Positions 55,801-63,903 of a stretch of 64,000 nt of DNA are shown here, piece by piece; position 1 is the stretch's first letter, and each line of letters begins with the position of its first letter. A model generated the notes under the pieces. That model saw only the letters and a program-made list of their open reading frames with translations. It searched no databases and was not told where the DNA came from. The stretch is from assembly GCA_009995225.1 (NCBI GenBank), contig JAACPW010000013.1, positions 40,355 to 104,354 on the forward strand, read 5' to 3'. The DNA is from Sphingomonadales bacterium. GTDB taxonomy: Bacteria; Pseudomonadota; Alphaproteobacteria; Sphingomonadales; Sphingomonadaceae. Made by a program: the position numbers and the translations under genes.

Positions 55801-58361
55801 GCGGGGGCATGGAATTCGCGCTGGCCTGCCATTACCGCATTGCCGAGCCGGTGGCGCGCTTCGGCCAGCCCGAAATCCGCTTGCGGTTGCTGCCGGGTTA
55901 CGGCGGCACGCAGCGTCTTCCGCGCCTGTTGATCGACCGGCGCGGCGAAGAAGGCCTGCGCGATGCGATGGATTTGATCCTTGGCGGGCGCAGCATCGAT
56001 GCGCACGCGGCCGAAGCGATCGGCTTCGTCGATGAACTGGTGGGCGGATCGGCCGATGCGCTGGCGGCGGCCCATGCGGCGGTGCGCGATTTCGTGAAGC
56101 ATGGCAAGGACAGCCCGCTGGGCGCGGCCTTTACCGAACGGCAGGCGGCAGTGGAACGCTGGGATACGGCGGCGGACGTCAGCCTCGATACGGTGATGCA
56201 GGACGATTTCCTCCAGCGCATCCTGCGCCAGCTCGACTGGGCCGGGCGCGGCGGCGCGGGCGAGCGGGCGCTGGACGCGGTGCGTGTCGGACTCGAACAG
56301 GGTATGACGGCGGGCCTCGCCAAGGAAGCGGCGCTGTTCGCCGATGCCATCGTCGACCCCGAGGGCGGCAAGACCGGCATCCGGCAATTCATGGACAAGG
56401 TCGCCCCGCCGTTGCCTGTACGGCGCGACGGTGTCTGGATCGACGCGGAACATGAAATGCGCGCACAGTCGCTGGAAGCGGCGGGCGATCTGTTGCCGGT
56501 AGGCGCGCCGTTCTATCCCGGCGTGACCCCGATCCCCGGTCACCAATACGCTTTTGGCATCGCGCGCGATCCTGACACCGGCGCGCCGCGCTTCGGCCCG
56601 CCCGCCAGCCACGAGAAAGAGTTGATCGTCGCGGTGCCCGAGCCTGCGCCCAACGAGGCGCTGCTCTACATGTTGACCAGCGAGGTCAACTTCAACGACA
56701 TCTGGGCGCTGACCGGCATCCCGGTCTCGCCCTTCGACAGCCATGAGGAAGACGTCCAGATCACTGGATCGGGCGGCATCGCCTTGGTCGCGGCGCTTGG
56801 CAGCGAGACGCGGGCGCAGGGCCGGATCAAGGTCGGCGATCTGGTGACGGTCTATTCGGGCACCAATGACCTGCTTTCGCCCTTGGTCGGCAATGATCCG
56901 ATGTATGCCGATTTCAGCATTCAGGGGTACGAGACCGAAACCGGCAGCCATGCGCAATTCCTGACCGTGCAGGCGCCGCAGATGCACAAGGTGCCGCCGG
57001 ATCTGACGCTGGAGCAGGCGGGCAGCTATGTGCTGAACTTGGGCACGATTGCGCGCTGTCTGTTTACCACCTTGCAGATCGCGCCTGGGCGGACGCTGTT
57101 CGTTGAAGGCGCAGCGACAGGGACGGGACTGGATGCACTGCGATCTTCGGTGCGCACCGGGTTGCAGGTGACGGGGCTGGTGTCCTCAACCGAACGCGCC
57201 GATTTCATCACGCAGGTGCAGGGCGCGGTCGGGGCGATCAACCGCAAGGATGCGCGCTTTGCAGGCCTCTATTCGATGGTGCCGGAAGACAAGGCCGAGG
57301 CGCAGGCATGGGAAGCCGCAGGCGCGCCGTTGATCAAGGAATACAAGGCGCTCAATGGCGGAAAGCTGGCCGATTATGTCGTCAGCCATGCGGGCGAGAC
57401 ATCCTTCCCGCGCTCGTTTCAGTTATTGGCCGAAAACGGCACGCTGGCATTTTATGGCGCGTCATCCGGCTACCACTTCAGTTTCATGGGCAAGCCGGGC
57501 ACCGCCACGCCAGAAGAGATGCTGCGGCGCGCCGCGCTGAGGGGCGGCGAGGCGGTGTTGATCTACTACGGGCCGGGCAGCAAGGAATTGCTCGACGAAA
57601 CGGGTCTGGAAATGATCGAGGCCGCGCGGCGGTTCAACGCCCGCTCGGTGATCGCCACCACCACCGATGGTCAGCGCGAGTTCCTGCAATCGCTGGGGCT
57701 GGAGGACGCGATCGAAGGCATCGTCAGCTTGGAAGCGATCCGCCGGCGCGAGGGCGCGAACTTCCTCTGGCCCGACACCATGCCGCGCTTGCCCGATGCG
57801 AAGGCCGATATCGAGGTCTTCAAAGCGGCTGTGCGCGACTATCAGGACCGGGTAATGAAGCCCTTCGGCTCGGCTGTGGGCAAGATCCTGCGATCGCCCG
57901 ACAATCCGCGTGGTAGCCCCGATCTGGTGTTTGAGCGGGCCGGGCAGGATACGCTGGGCATTTCAACATCACTCGTGAAGCCCTTCACCGGGCGGGTGAT
58001 CTTTGCAGAAGACCTCACCGGCTCGCGCTTTACCTTCTATGCGCCGCAGGTGTGGACCCGCCAGCGCAAGATCCTGATGCCGACTGCCAGCATTCTCGGC
58101 ACCCATCTGTGCAACGCCTACGAAGTGGCGCGCATGAACGACATGATTGCGGCAGGGTTGCTCGAAGTGACTGAGCCCCAAGTCGTGCCGTGGGATGGTC
58201 TGCCAGAGGCGCATCAGGCGATGTGGGAAAACCGGCACACCGGCTCGACCTATGTGGTCAATCACGCGCTGCCTGAAATGGGCCTGCGCAGCCGCGATGC
58301 GCTGCTCGAGGCGTGGGCCGCATTGAGCGCGGACGAAGGTTCCGGCCAACCGCAGGCTTGA
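52839..58361 (+). CDS. pcs: Propionyl-CoA synthase, trifunctional fusion
   Basis: 1840 residues turning 3-hydroxypropionate into propionyl-CoA with CoA, ATP and NADPH. Domain 1 (to about 870) is an acyl-CoA synthetase: TSGSTGKPKG at 431-440, NSYWATEHGG, GRSDDVINVSGHR and the catalytic Lys822 in ETRSGK. Domain 2 (about 880-1160) is an enoyl-CoA hydratase with both catalytic acids, Glu992 (GGGMEF) and Glu1012 (GQPEIR), and oxyanion loop SFVAGADI. Domain 3 (about 1200-1840) is a zinc-free MDR enoyl-CoA reductase with nucleotide loop EGAATGTG near 1422. All three sites look intact. The fusion is characterised in Chloroflexus and Erythrobacter NAP1, where acryloyl-CoA is held inside the enzyme. 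The start is uncertain: GTG 52860 is an alternative. Confidence 0.95.
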   Translation: MGDGVISVNTLPASALPALTNPVRSRADWDAMRSAALADPGAFHGGIAARNMHWFVGDFGAAGAWIAKDAQGEWHGWDAVSATPISPDLPSDFMPWHTGFDGADAPHWRWFVGGRTNAAFSELDRHVLAGHGDEAALIFEGDRWDMSALGGKGAPIDCYTVSRKRLLLEVAKCAVALEAMGLKPGDRMALNMPNIMPQIYWTEAAKRMGVVYTAVFGGFSDKTLSDRIADTGARVIVTSDGSYRNAQVAAFKNAYTDPALDNFVPVTTALEILGGLDLELPQDDQDTIIATVREALAGEITVDRSDVMRGVGRALINLGAEGRISTADAARVRIAIASSLVTLPPRVEAVIVCRHTAQPDVIWREERDRWSHELTDAALETVLEKARGAGFAVESAAELLALADSDFVRAIWASSKPMPVDADYPMFFIYTSGSTGKPKGIVHSHGYAAGVAETMAASFDARPGDTLFVVADPGWITGQSYLICAPLMTRVTSLVAEGSPVFPHAGRFASMIERHNVTIFKAGVTFLKAIMSDPDNLSELQRYEMGGLRVATFCAEPVSPSVQAFGMEHVTPRYINSYWATEHGGIAWTHMYGNQDFPLRPDAHAYPLPWIMGDVWVEDADAAAVSDVPFARHADGGVPWRRAEMGEKGEIVIAAPYPYLARTIWGDIAGFKVDDGRVDPAWRGDAARWEDGYWKRWKGAWAYTQGDFAIQHDDGSFSLHGRSDDVINVSGHRMGTEEIEGAVLRDKALAPDSPVGNVLVVGAPHREKGLTPLAFVVPVAGRKLTIEDKRRLFDLVRTEKGAVAVPADFIEVSQFPETRSGKYMRRMVRALVVGDDVGDVTTLRNPEALDELRTVIGDWQRKQRLSDEQALFDRHRYFLVQYNTVAPGKQVATVTVTNAPVNALNERAIDELVLVTSTLARDPNVVAVVFTGQGTSSFVAGADIRQMLEEIHTREEALVLPNNAHLAFRTIERMGKPCVAAVQGVALGGGMEFALACHYRIAEPVARFGQPEIRLRLLPGYGGTQRLPRLLIDRRGEEGLRDAMDLILGGRSIDAHAAEAIGFVDELVGGSADALAAAHAAVRDFVKHGKDSPLGAAFTERQAAVERWDTAADVSLDTVMQDDFLQRILRQLDWAGRGGAGERALDAVRVGLEQGMTAGLAKEAALFADAIVDPEGGKTGIRQFMDKVAPPLPVRRDGVWIDAEHEMRAQSLEAAGDLLPVGAPFYPGVTPIPGHQYAFGIARDPDTGAPRFGPPASHEKELIVAVPEPAPNEALLYMLTSEVNFNDIWALTGIPVSPFDSHEEDVQITGSGGIALVAALGSETRAQGRIKVGDLVTVYSGTNDLLSPLVGNDPMYADFSIQGYETETGSHAQFLTVQAPQMHKVPPDLTLEQAGSYVLNLGTIARCLFTTLQIAPGRTLFVEGAATGTGLDALRSSVRTGLQVTGLVSSTERADFITQVQGAVGAINRKDARFAGLYSMVPEDKAEAQAWEAAGAPLIKEYKALNGGKLADYVVSHAGETSFPRSFQLLAENGTLAFYGASSGYHFSFMGKPGTATPEEMLRRAALRGGEAVLIYYGPGSKELLDETGLEMIEAARRFNARSVIATTTDGQREFLQSLGLEDAIEGIVSLEAIRRREGANFLWPDTMPRLPDAKADIEVFKAAVRDYQDRVMKPFGSAVGKILRSPDNPRGSPDLVFERAGQDTLGISTSLVKPFTGRVIFAEDLTGSRFTFYAPQVWTRQRKILMPTASILGTHLCNAYEVARMNDMIAAGLLEVTEPQVVPWDGLPEAHQAMWENRHTGSTYVVNHALPEMGLRSRDALLEAWAALSADEGSGQPQA

Positions 58362-58467
58362 CGCGCGCAATGCAATAATTGAAACGTTCTTAGCTCTCCT
58401 CCCCAAGGGTTTGAACAATCAGACAAGCGAACACGTGATTCGCCGCAATTTTATGAGGAGTCGAGCG

Positions 58468-61400
58468 ATGGCCAAGTTGAAAGCCACTACCCCTGCGCCC
58501 GCAACGGGCGGATCTGCAACCGGCCGTCTGGCTGGCAAGATTGCAGTCGTCACGGGCGCAGCGGGAAACCTAGGCGGGCACATCGTTGCGCACTACCTGG
58601 CAGAGGGTGCCACCGTGGTGATGACGGGTCGCACGCCTGATCGCACGCAAGCCGCAGCCGATGCGATGATCAAGGCTACCGGGGCCGATCCGGCACGATT
58701 GGCAACCGTGGCGCTCGATGGCGGGGACATCGACTCGGTGCGCGCCGCGATGGCCGAAGTGGTAGCGAAGTTCGGCCGCATCGACATTCTGGTCAACAAC
58801 GCCGGCAGCGCCGGGCCCAAGCAGCCGATCGAAAATCTTCCCCTTTCAGCGGACGAATTGGCGACGCAGCAGAAACAGGGCTCAACCGACAGCGAAACGG
58901 TGGGTGACGCGCTGCGCAACATCTTCGGCGTCGCCTGGAACGTGGCTCGCGTTGCGGCCGAGCATATCCCCGAAGGGGGATCGATCATCAATGTCTCGAC
59001 CATCTTCAGCCGCACGCCTTATTATGCGCGCGCCGCCTATGTGGTGCCCAAGGCCGCAATGAACGCATGGAGCCGGGAGCTGTCACTGGAGCTTGGGCCC
59101 AAGGGCATCCGTGTGAATCTCGTTTACCCCGGCCCGATCGAGAGCGAGCGCATCCGCAACGTGTTCGCTGCGATGGATAGCGCACGCGGCGACGAAGCGG
59201 GCACCACCGCGACGCAGTTCTTCGACATGATGAGCCTTGAGCGCGCCACCGGCGGGAACGCCAAGGCCAAGACTTTCCCGACGCCGACCGACATCGCCAC
59301 CACATGCGTCTTCCTCGGCAGTGACGAGAGCGCGGCTTACAACGGCCATGATTTCGAAGTCACCCACGGCATGACCGTGCGCAAGGAAGAGCGCGCGACC
59401 TATCTGGCGCGGCCCACGATGCGCTCGATGGACGGCACCGGCCTCGCCGTGCTGATCGCGGCGGGCGACAATTTTGAAGAAGCCTTGGAAATCGCGCAGG
59501 TGCAACTAGCCTGCGGGGCCGAAGTCGTGCTGGGGCTGCCACGCGCCGCTGATGTGGCCATCGCGGAAAAGCGATGCGCGGCAATGGGCCTGTCCGACAA
59601 GCTCGCGATCATGCGCTTCAGCCGCAAGGATCCGGCGGGCATGGAAGCGGCGCTTGAGGATTACACCAAGGGCGGCACACCCGTCAGCGGGGCTCTGTTC
59701 CTGCCCGCCCTGAGCGCCGGCGAACTGGGCGGCGCGATTACGGAGGCTGATGACTCCGTGGTCGAGGCGCTGATGGACGCAGAACTGGCGGGCAACATGG
59801 CGCTCGCGCGCACCATGTGCCGTTACTGGAAGCGGCACGACAACCTGCTGCAACCGCCGCGCTTCGTCTTTGTCAGCCATGCGAGCGACGGCAAGGGCGA
59901 TATCTATGGCCACATCCTGCGCGCCGCGACCGAACAGCTGATCCGTATCTGGCGCGACGAGTCCGAGATCGATACCGCGCATGGCCGCCGCCGCCAGGCC
60001 GAGTGGGGCAACCAGATCGTGCGCTTCACCAACACCGAAGCCGAGAATATCCGCTTCACCGCCGGCCACGCCGCACGCATCCTGCTGAAGGAAAGCAAGC
60101 TTGGCGAGATCACGCTCTACGTGCCTGCCAACATTGGCGAGGCGACGGGAGCGCGCAAGGCCATGCCGGGGTTCTCGGAAAACATCACCGGGCTGCATCT
60201 GGGCAAGGTGGCGCTGATCACCGGCGGGTCGGCCGGGATCGGCGGTCAGGTCGCGCGGCTGCTCGCATTGGCTGGCGGCAAGGTGATGATGGTTGCCCGG
60301 CGCGAAAGTGAACTCGCAGTCGCCCGTGCGCGGATTGTCAGCGAATTGGAGGATATCGGCTTTGCCGGGGTCGAACGCCGCGTGCAGACGCTCGCCAATG
60401 TCGACGTCAGCAATTTTGAAAGCCTCAAGGGCGCGGTCGATGCCACGTTGAAGGCCTTCGGGCGGATCGATTACCTCATCAACAACGCGGGCGTGGCGGG
60501 CGCGGAGGATATGGTGGTCGACATGGGGGTCGACGCCTGGAACTACACGCTCGATGCGAACCTGGTGTCCAACTACTTCCTGATGCACCATGTCGCGCCG
60601 CTGATGAAGGCGCAAGGATCGGGCTACATCCTTAACGTTTCGTCCTATTTCGGCGGCGAGAAGTATCTCGCGGTCGCTTATCCCAACCGCGCCGATTACG
60701 CGGTCAGCAAGGCCGGGCAGCGTGCGATGGTCGAAAGCATGGCGCGCTATCTCGGCCCCGAAGTGCAGTTCAACGCGATTGCGCCCGGCCCGGTCGATGG
60801 CGATCGCCTGTCGGGCACCGGCGGCAAGCCCGGTCTGTTCGAACGACGCGGCAAGCTGATCCTCGCCAACAAGCGGCTGAATGCGGTCCACGCTGCTGCG
60901 ATCAAGGCGATCCGGCGCGGGGTGCGGGTTGAGGCTGTGCTGGCGCGGCTCGCCCGCAACGACACCGTGAAAATGAGTCATGACACCAATAACCCGCGTG
61001 AACTGCGTGAACTGGCACTGGCCTGCGCGCGTGAAGGCGATGGGGCGTGCACGTGGGATCAATATTTGCTGACCCCCACAATCGCGGCCGCGCTGATCGG
61101 GCGGCTACGTCAGGCGGGCCTGTTCCTCGACGCGCCTGAATGGAATGATCGCCCGGCCACGCCCGAGGCGGACGCCGATTGGCTGATGCGCGCACCGCCT
61201 GAAGATGCACCCTTCCTGCCTGCGGACAAGATCGCGGTCGAAGCCAAGAAAGTGGGCAGCGGGGTGCTTTCCAAGCTCTATCTCGGCAAGATGCCAACCG
61301 AGCACGACGTGGCGCAGGCAACGGTGTTCTTCCTCGCCGACCGCGCTGTCAGCGGTGAAACCTTCATGCCCTCGGGCGGGCTCTCCGTGGAACGGTCCAC

Positions 61401-62166
61401 GACCGAGCGCGAACTGTTCGGAAGCCCCAAGCAGGAACGGCTCGACCAGATGCGTGGCAAGACCGTGTGGATCATCGGCGAACATCTCGCCGATTACCTC
61501 GCCGAGACCGCACGCGCCTTCATCGAGGATTGTCACGCCGCCAATGTGGTGCTGATTACCCGCACGCCGGAAGGCTTCGAGGCGATCAAGGCGCAGCTTG
61601 ATCCCGACACCGCCGCCTCACTCACCTCGCTGGTCAAGACCACCGATATCGAAGCCGCGATGGACGAGGCCCTGACCGAGTGGGGCAAGCCGACCACGAT
61701 CCTCTCGACGCCGTTTGCCCCGCTGCCCGGCAAGCTGTTCGGAAAGGACGACCCGCTCACCCCGGACGAATTCCGCACCGTGGTGGCCGATAACCTCACC
61801 CACCACTTCCGCGTGTCGCGCCGCGCGTCGCTCTATGATGATTGCCAGCTGGTGCTGACCAGCCCGGACGTGCCGATGGGCGACAAGTCTCCAGCCTTTG
61901 CGCTGGCGAACTTCATCAAGACCACACTGCACGCTTTCACAGCCACTCTGGCGGTGGAGAACGAGCGGCTGGTTCACGATGTGCCGGTCAACCAGATCAA
62001 CCTCACCCGCAGGGTGCAGTCCGAAGAGCCGCGCGATCTTGACGAGCATCTGGAAGAGGTGCGGCGCTTCTCGCGAGCCGTGCTTCTGCTTGGCGCGCCG
62101 CTGCCCGATGCGGAGGATTCGCGTTATCGTGCGCGGATCTATCGCGGCATGTCGATGACGGTCTGA
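58468..62166 (+). CDS. mcr: Bifunctional malonyl-CoA reductase (NADPH), fused SDR halves
   Basis: About 1232 residues, close to the 1219 of the Chloroflexus enzyme. The N-terminal half (cofactor loop TGAAGNLGG at 29-37, Tyr191-x3-Lys195) is the malonic semialdehyde reductase part; the C-terminal half (TGGSAGIGG at 585-593, Tyr744-x3-Lys748) reduces malonyl-CoA. Each half seems to be followed by a further Rossmann-like segment without a catalytic Tyr-Lys, e.g. from MRGKTVWIIGEHLADYL near the C-terminus. Product is 3-hydroxypropionate, substrate of the enzyme encoded just upstream. ATG 58468 has GAGGAG seven bases before it; upstream in-frame ATGs are less likely. Confidence 0.95.
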   Translation: MAKLKATTPAPATGGSATGRLAGKIAVVTGAAGNLGGHIVAHYLAEGATVVMTGRTPDRTQAAADAMIKATGADPARLATVALDGGDIDSVRAAMAEVVAKFGRIDILVNNAGSAGPKQPIENLPLSADELATQQKQGSTDSETVGDALRNIFGVAWNVARVAAEHIPEGGSIINVSTIFSRTPYYARAAYVVPKAAMNAWSRELSLELGPKGIRVNLVYPGPIESERIRNVFAAMDSARGDEAGTTATQFFDMMSLERATGGNAKAKTFPTPTDIATTCVFLGSDESAAYNGHDFEVTHGMTVRKEERATYLARPTMRSMDGTGLAVLIAAGDNFEEALEIAQVQLACGAEVVLGLPRAADVAIAEKRCAAMGLSDKLAIMRFSRKDPAGMEAALEDYTKGGTPVSGALFLPALSAGELGGAITEADDSVVEALMDAELAGNMALARTMCRYWKRHDNLLQPPRFVFVSHASDGKGDIYGHILRAATEQLIRIWRDESEIDTAHGRRRQAEWGNQIVRFTNTEAENIRFTAGHAARILLKESKLGEITLYVPANIGEATGARKAMPGFSENITGLHLGKVALITGGSAGIGGQVARLLALAGGKVMMVARRESELAVARARIVSELEDIGFAGVERRVQTLANVDVSNFESLKGAVDATLKAFGRIDYLINNAGVAGAEDMVVDMGVDAWNYTLDANLVSNYFLMHHVAPLMKAQGSGYILNVSSYFGGEKYLAVAYPNRADYAVSKAGQRAMVESMARYLGPEVQFNAIAPGPVDGDRLSGTGGKPGLFERRGKLILANKRLNAVHAAAIKAIRRGVRVEAVLARLARNDTVKMSHDTNNPRELRELALACAREGDGACTWDQYLLTPTIAAALIGRLRQAGLFLDAPEWNDRPATPEADADWLMRAPPEDAPFLPADKIAVEAKKVGSGVLSKLYLGKMPTEHDVAQATVFFLADRAVSGETFMPSGGLSVERSTTERELFGSPKQERLDQMRGKTVWIIGEHLADYLAETARAFIEDCHAANVVLITRTPEGFEAIKAQLDPDTAASLTSLVKTTDIEAAMDEALTEWGKPTTILSTPFAPLPGKLFGKDDPLTPDEFRTVVADNLTHHFRVSRRASLYDDCQLVLTSPDVPMGDKSPAFALANFIKTTLHAFTATLAVENERLVHDVPVNQINLTRRVQSEEPRDLDEHLEEVRRFSRAVLLLGAPLPDAEDSRYRARIYRGMSMTV

Positions 62167-62182
62167 GCGGCGGGCCCGCGTC

Positions 62183-63109
62183 GTGATCCAGTACCTGCCC
62201 TTCGAGAAGCCGATTGAGGCGCTCGACAGGCATGTGGCGGAACTTTCCGCCCATGCCGAGGGTGCTGAGGAAGCGCGCATGCTTGCGACACGGGCACAGC
62301 GCCTGCTGGCGGACACTTATGCCCGTTTGACCCCGTGGCAGCGCACCCTGGTGGCGCGTCACCCGCAGCGGCCCCGGTTTGAGCGGCTTGTGGCGGGACT
62401 TTTCACCGATTTTCTTCCCATCGCTGGTGACCGGGCGTTCGCAGACGATCAGGCTATTATCGGCGGTTTCGCGCGGTTCGAAGGCCGCAAGGTTGTGGTG
62501 ATGGGCCATGTGAAGGGCGAAGATACCCCCGGCAGACTGCGCCACAACTTCGGCATGGCGCGGCCCGAGGGCTACCGCAAGGCGATCCGCCTGATGGAGC
62601 TTGCGGATCGCTTTGGCTTACCGGTGATCACACTGGTGGATACCCCCGGCGCTTTCCCCGGTGTCGATGCCGAGGCGCGCGGGCAAGCGGAAGCTATCGC
62701 CCGTTCGACTGAGGCGTGCCTTGCGCTTGGCGTCCCGCTGATTGCCGTCATCGTCGGGGAAGGCGGATCGGGCGGGGCGGTCGCGCTGGCGGCGGCGAAC
62801 CGCGTGCTGATGTTCGAACATGCCGTCTATTCGGTGATTTCGCCTGAAGGTTGTGCCTCGATCCTGTGGCGCAGCGCCGCCCAAGCCGCGACTGCGGCAG
62901 AAGCGTTGCGTTTGACGGCGGGCGACTTGCTGAAGCTGGGTGTGATTCACCGTATTGTTTACGAGCCCGCAGGTGGCGCTCACCGCGATCCGGACGAGGC
63001 TGTCAAGCGGTTGGCATTGGCTCTGCGTGGGGAATTGGGTGCACTTGGTAGCCTGTCCGCAGCGCGGCTTCGACGCGAGCGTGAGGACTTTTTCCTGGCT
63101 CTCGGTTGA
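62183..63109 (+). CDS. accA: Acetyl-CoA carboxylase carboxyltransferase alpha subunit
   Basis: 308 residues from GTG 62183, 16 bases after mcr. Seen: FEKPIEALDRHVAEL at the N-terminus, then the crotonase-type core GHVKGEDTPGRLRHNFGMARPEGYRKAIRLMELADRFGLPVITLVDTPGAFPG, VGEGGSGGAVALAAANRVLMFEHAVYSVISPEGCASILW. With AccD, AccB and AccC (not in the window) it makes malonyl-CoA, the substrate of the reductase encoded just before it. Whether it is the only accA of the genome or an extra, pathway-linked copy cannot be told here. Followed by a strong terminator. Confidence 0.93.
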   Translation: MIQYLPFEKPIEALDRHVAELSAHAEGAEEARMLATRAQRLLADTYARLTPWQRTLVARHPQRPRFERLVAGLFTDFLPIAGDRAFADDQAIIGGFARFEGRKVVVMGHVKGEDTPGRLRHNFGMARPEGYRKAIRLMELADRFGLPVITLVDTPGAFPGVDAEARGQAEAIARSTEACLALGVPLIAVIVGEGGSGGAVALAAANRVLMFEHAVYSVISPEGCASILWRSAAQAATAAEALRLTAGDLLKLGVIHRIVYEPAGGAHRDPDEAVKRLALALRGELGALGSLSAARLRREREDFFLALG

Positions 63110-63260
63110 GCGCGAGAGTTTGCTTGTCGAACGAAATTCGTCGATAAGACTTATGAGTTTCAAAGGCTTAAAATTTTTTGAGAAGGCGTGAAACATCTGC
63201 GCGCATTTTCTCTTATTCCGAATGCACCTGCAATTGACCCGCAGTGTCCCCTCTACCTTT

Positions 63261-63294
63261 GCCCTCACCGAGCCCCTCGGTGAGGGCATTTTTA
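63261..63294 (+). terminator. Rho-independent terminator of the pcs-mcr-accA unit
   Basis: GCCCTCACCGAG (63261-63272) and CTCGGTGAGGGC (63276-63287) form 12 perfect pairs around CCC, followed by ATTTTTAT. It lies about 150 bases after the accA stop and closes the 3-hydroxypropionate genes as a transcription unit. Confidence 0.9.
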
Positions 63295-63410
63295 TGGCCC
63301 GATTTGCCTCACCCCTGCGTCATCCTGCCCCAGGCATCCTATTTTTGGCAGGGGGCATTACTAAACCATCGGTCAGCCACACCAAGCATGAAAAAATCAG
63401 TCTTGCGTTT

Positions 63411-63437
63411 GGAACAATAGCCTCAGGATCAGCTTAT
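63411..63437 (+). promoter_or_regulatory. Candidate general-stress (EcfG-type) promoter
   Basis: GGAAC at 63411-63415 and, 16 bases on, GCTTA resemble the alphaproteobacterial EcfG promoter GGAAC-N16-CGTTA; the -10 half fits poorly. It stands about 30 bases before a gene of a stress-linked family, which is the main reason to list it. Confidence 0.3.
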
Positions 63438-63464
63438 CCATCGCACTTACTCAGGAGATGGTAA

Positions 63465-63734
63465 ATGAATCTGATTATTATAATCATCGTCGGCGGCATC
63501 TTGGGATGGCTTGCCAGCATTGTTATGCGGACTGACGCACAGCAGGGCATCTTTCTCAATATTGTCGTTGGCATTGTCGGTGCATTGATTGCCGGATTTT
63601 TGGTCACTCCCCTTCTTGGCGGCGCTCCGATCACAAGCGGCTCATTTGATATTATGTCGCTGCTTACCTCGTTTGTCGGCGCGCTGATCCTGCTTGCAGT
63701 GATCAATCTGTTTCGCCGCGGTCGCGTCCGTTAA
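63465..63734 (+). CDS. GlsB/YeaQ/YmgE family small membrane protein
   Basis: 89 residues with three transmembrane helices and Gly-rich faces (GGILGWLASIVMRTDAQQGIFLNIVVGIVGALIAGFL). Matches the transglycosylase-associated/YeaQ family of small inner-membrane proteins, often induced by stress. ATG 63465 has GGAGATGG upstream. Monocistronic between two terminators. Confidence 0.9.
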   Translation: MNLIIIIIVGGILGWLASIVMRTDAQQGIFLNIVVGIVGALIAGFLVTPLLGGAPITSGSFDIMSLLTSFVGALILLAVINLFRRGRVR

Positions 63735-63822
63735 TTCGGACGCCACTTGGGCCGAAGTCAATCACATCGACCAGTACGAACGACGTGATACAATTCGAGG
63801 CATAATTGTTTCCCGAAGTTTA

Positions 63823-63854
63823 ATGGGTCCGCTCACCTGAGCGGGCCCATTTTA
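63823..63854 (+). terminator. Rho-independent terminator after the YeaQ-like gene
   Basis: ATGGGTCCGCTCA (63823-63835) and TGAGCGGGCCCAT (63838-63850) pair along 13 positions with one G-T, followed by TTTA. Lies about 90 bases after the stop. Confidence 0.8.
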
Positions 63855-63903
63855 CCATGTGATTTGGAGAAAAGCTGCGCTGCGCCGAAGCCTATTACAG
63901 GCG

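Larger units (their letters stand above)
63110..63464 (+). other. 355-base gap after accA, AT-richer; holds a terminator and the leader of the next gene
   Basis: No gene is supported. It contains the terminator at 63261-63294 and a possible stress-type promoter at 63411. The stretch 63160-63200 and the region onward to about 63900 is visibly AT-richer than the pcs-mcr-accA genes. Confidence 0.6.

Noticed and set aside
53646..56987. 1113-codon open frame antisense to propionyl-CoA synthase
   Set aside because: It mirrors the codon bias of the GC-rich sense gene, which leaves few stops on the opposite strand. The translation is rich in Arg, His and Ala, shows no domain motif, and the sense gene has a full set of catalytic residues.
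58362..58467. Separate promoter for mcr in the 106-base gap after pcs
   Set aside because: A TTGAAA is present but no acceptable -10 follows at 16-18 bases; one transcript with pcs is simpler.
59506..61062. 518-codon open frame antisense to malonyl-CoA reductase
   Set aside because: Same shadow effect; no recognisable motif, and the sense frame is a clear enzyme.
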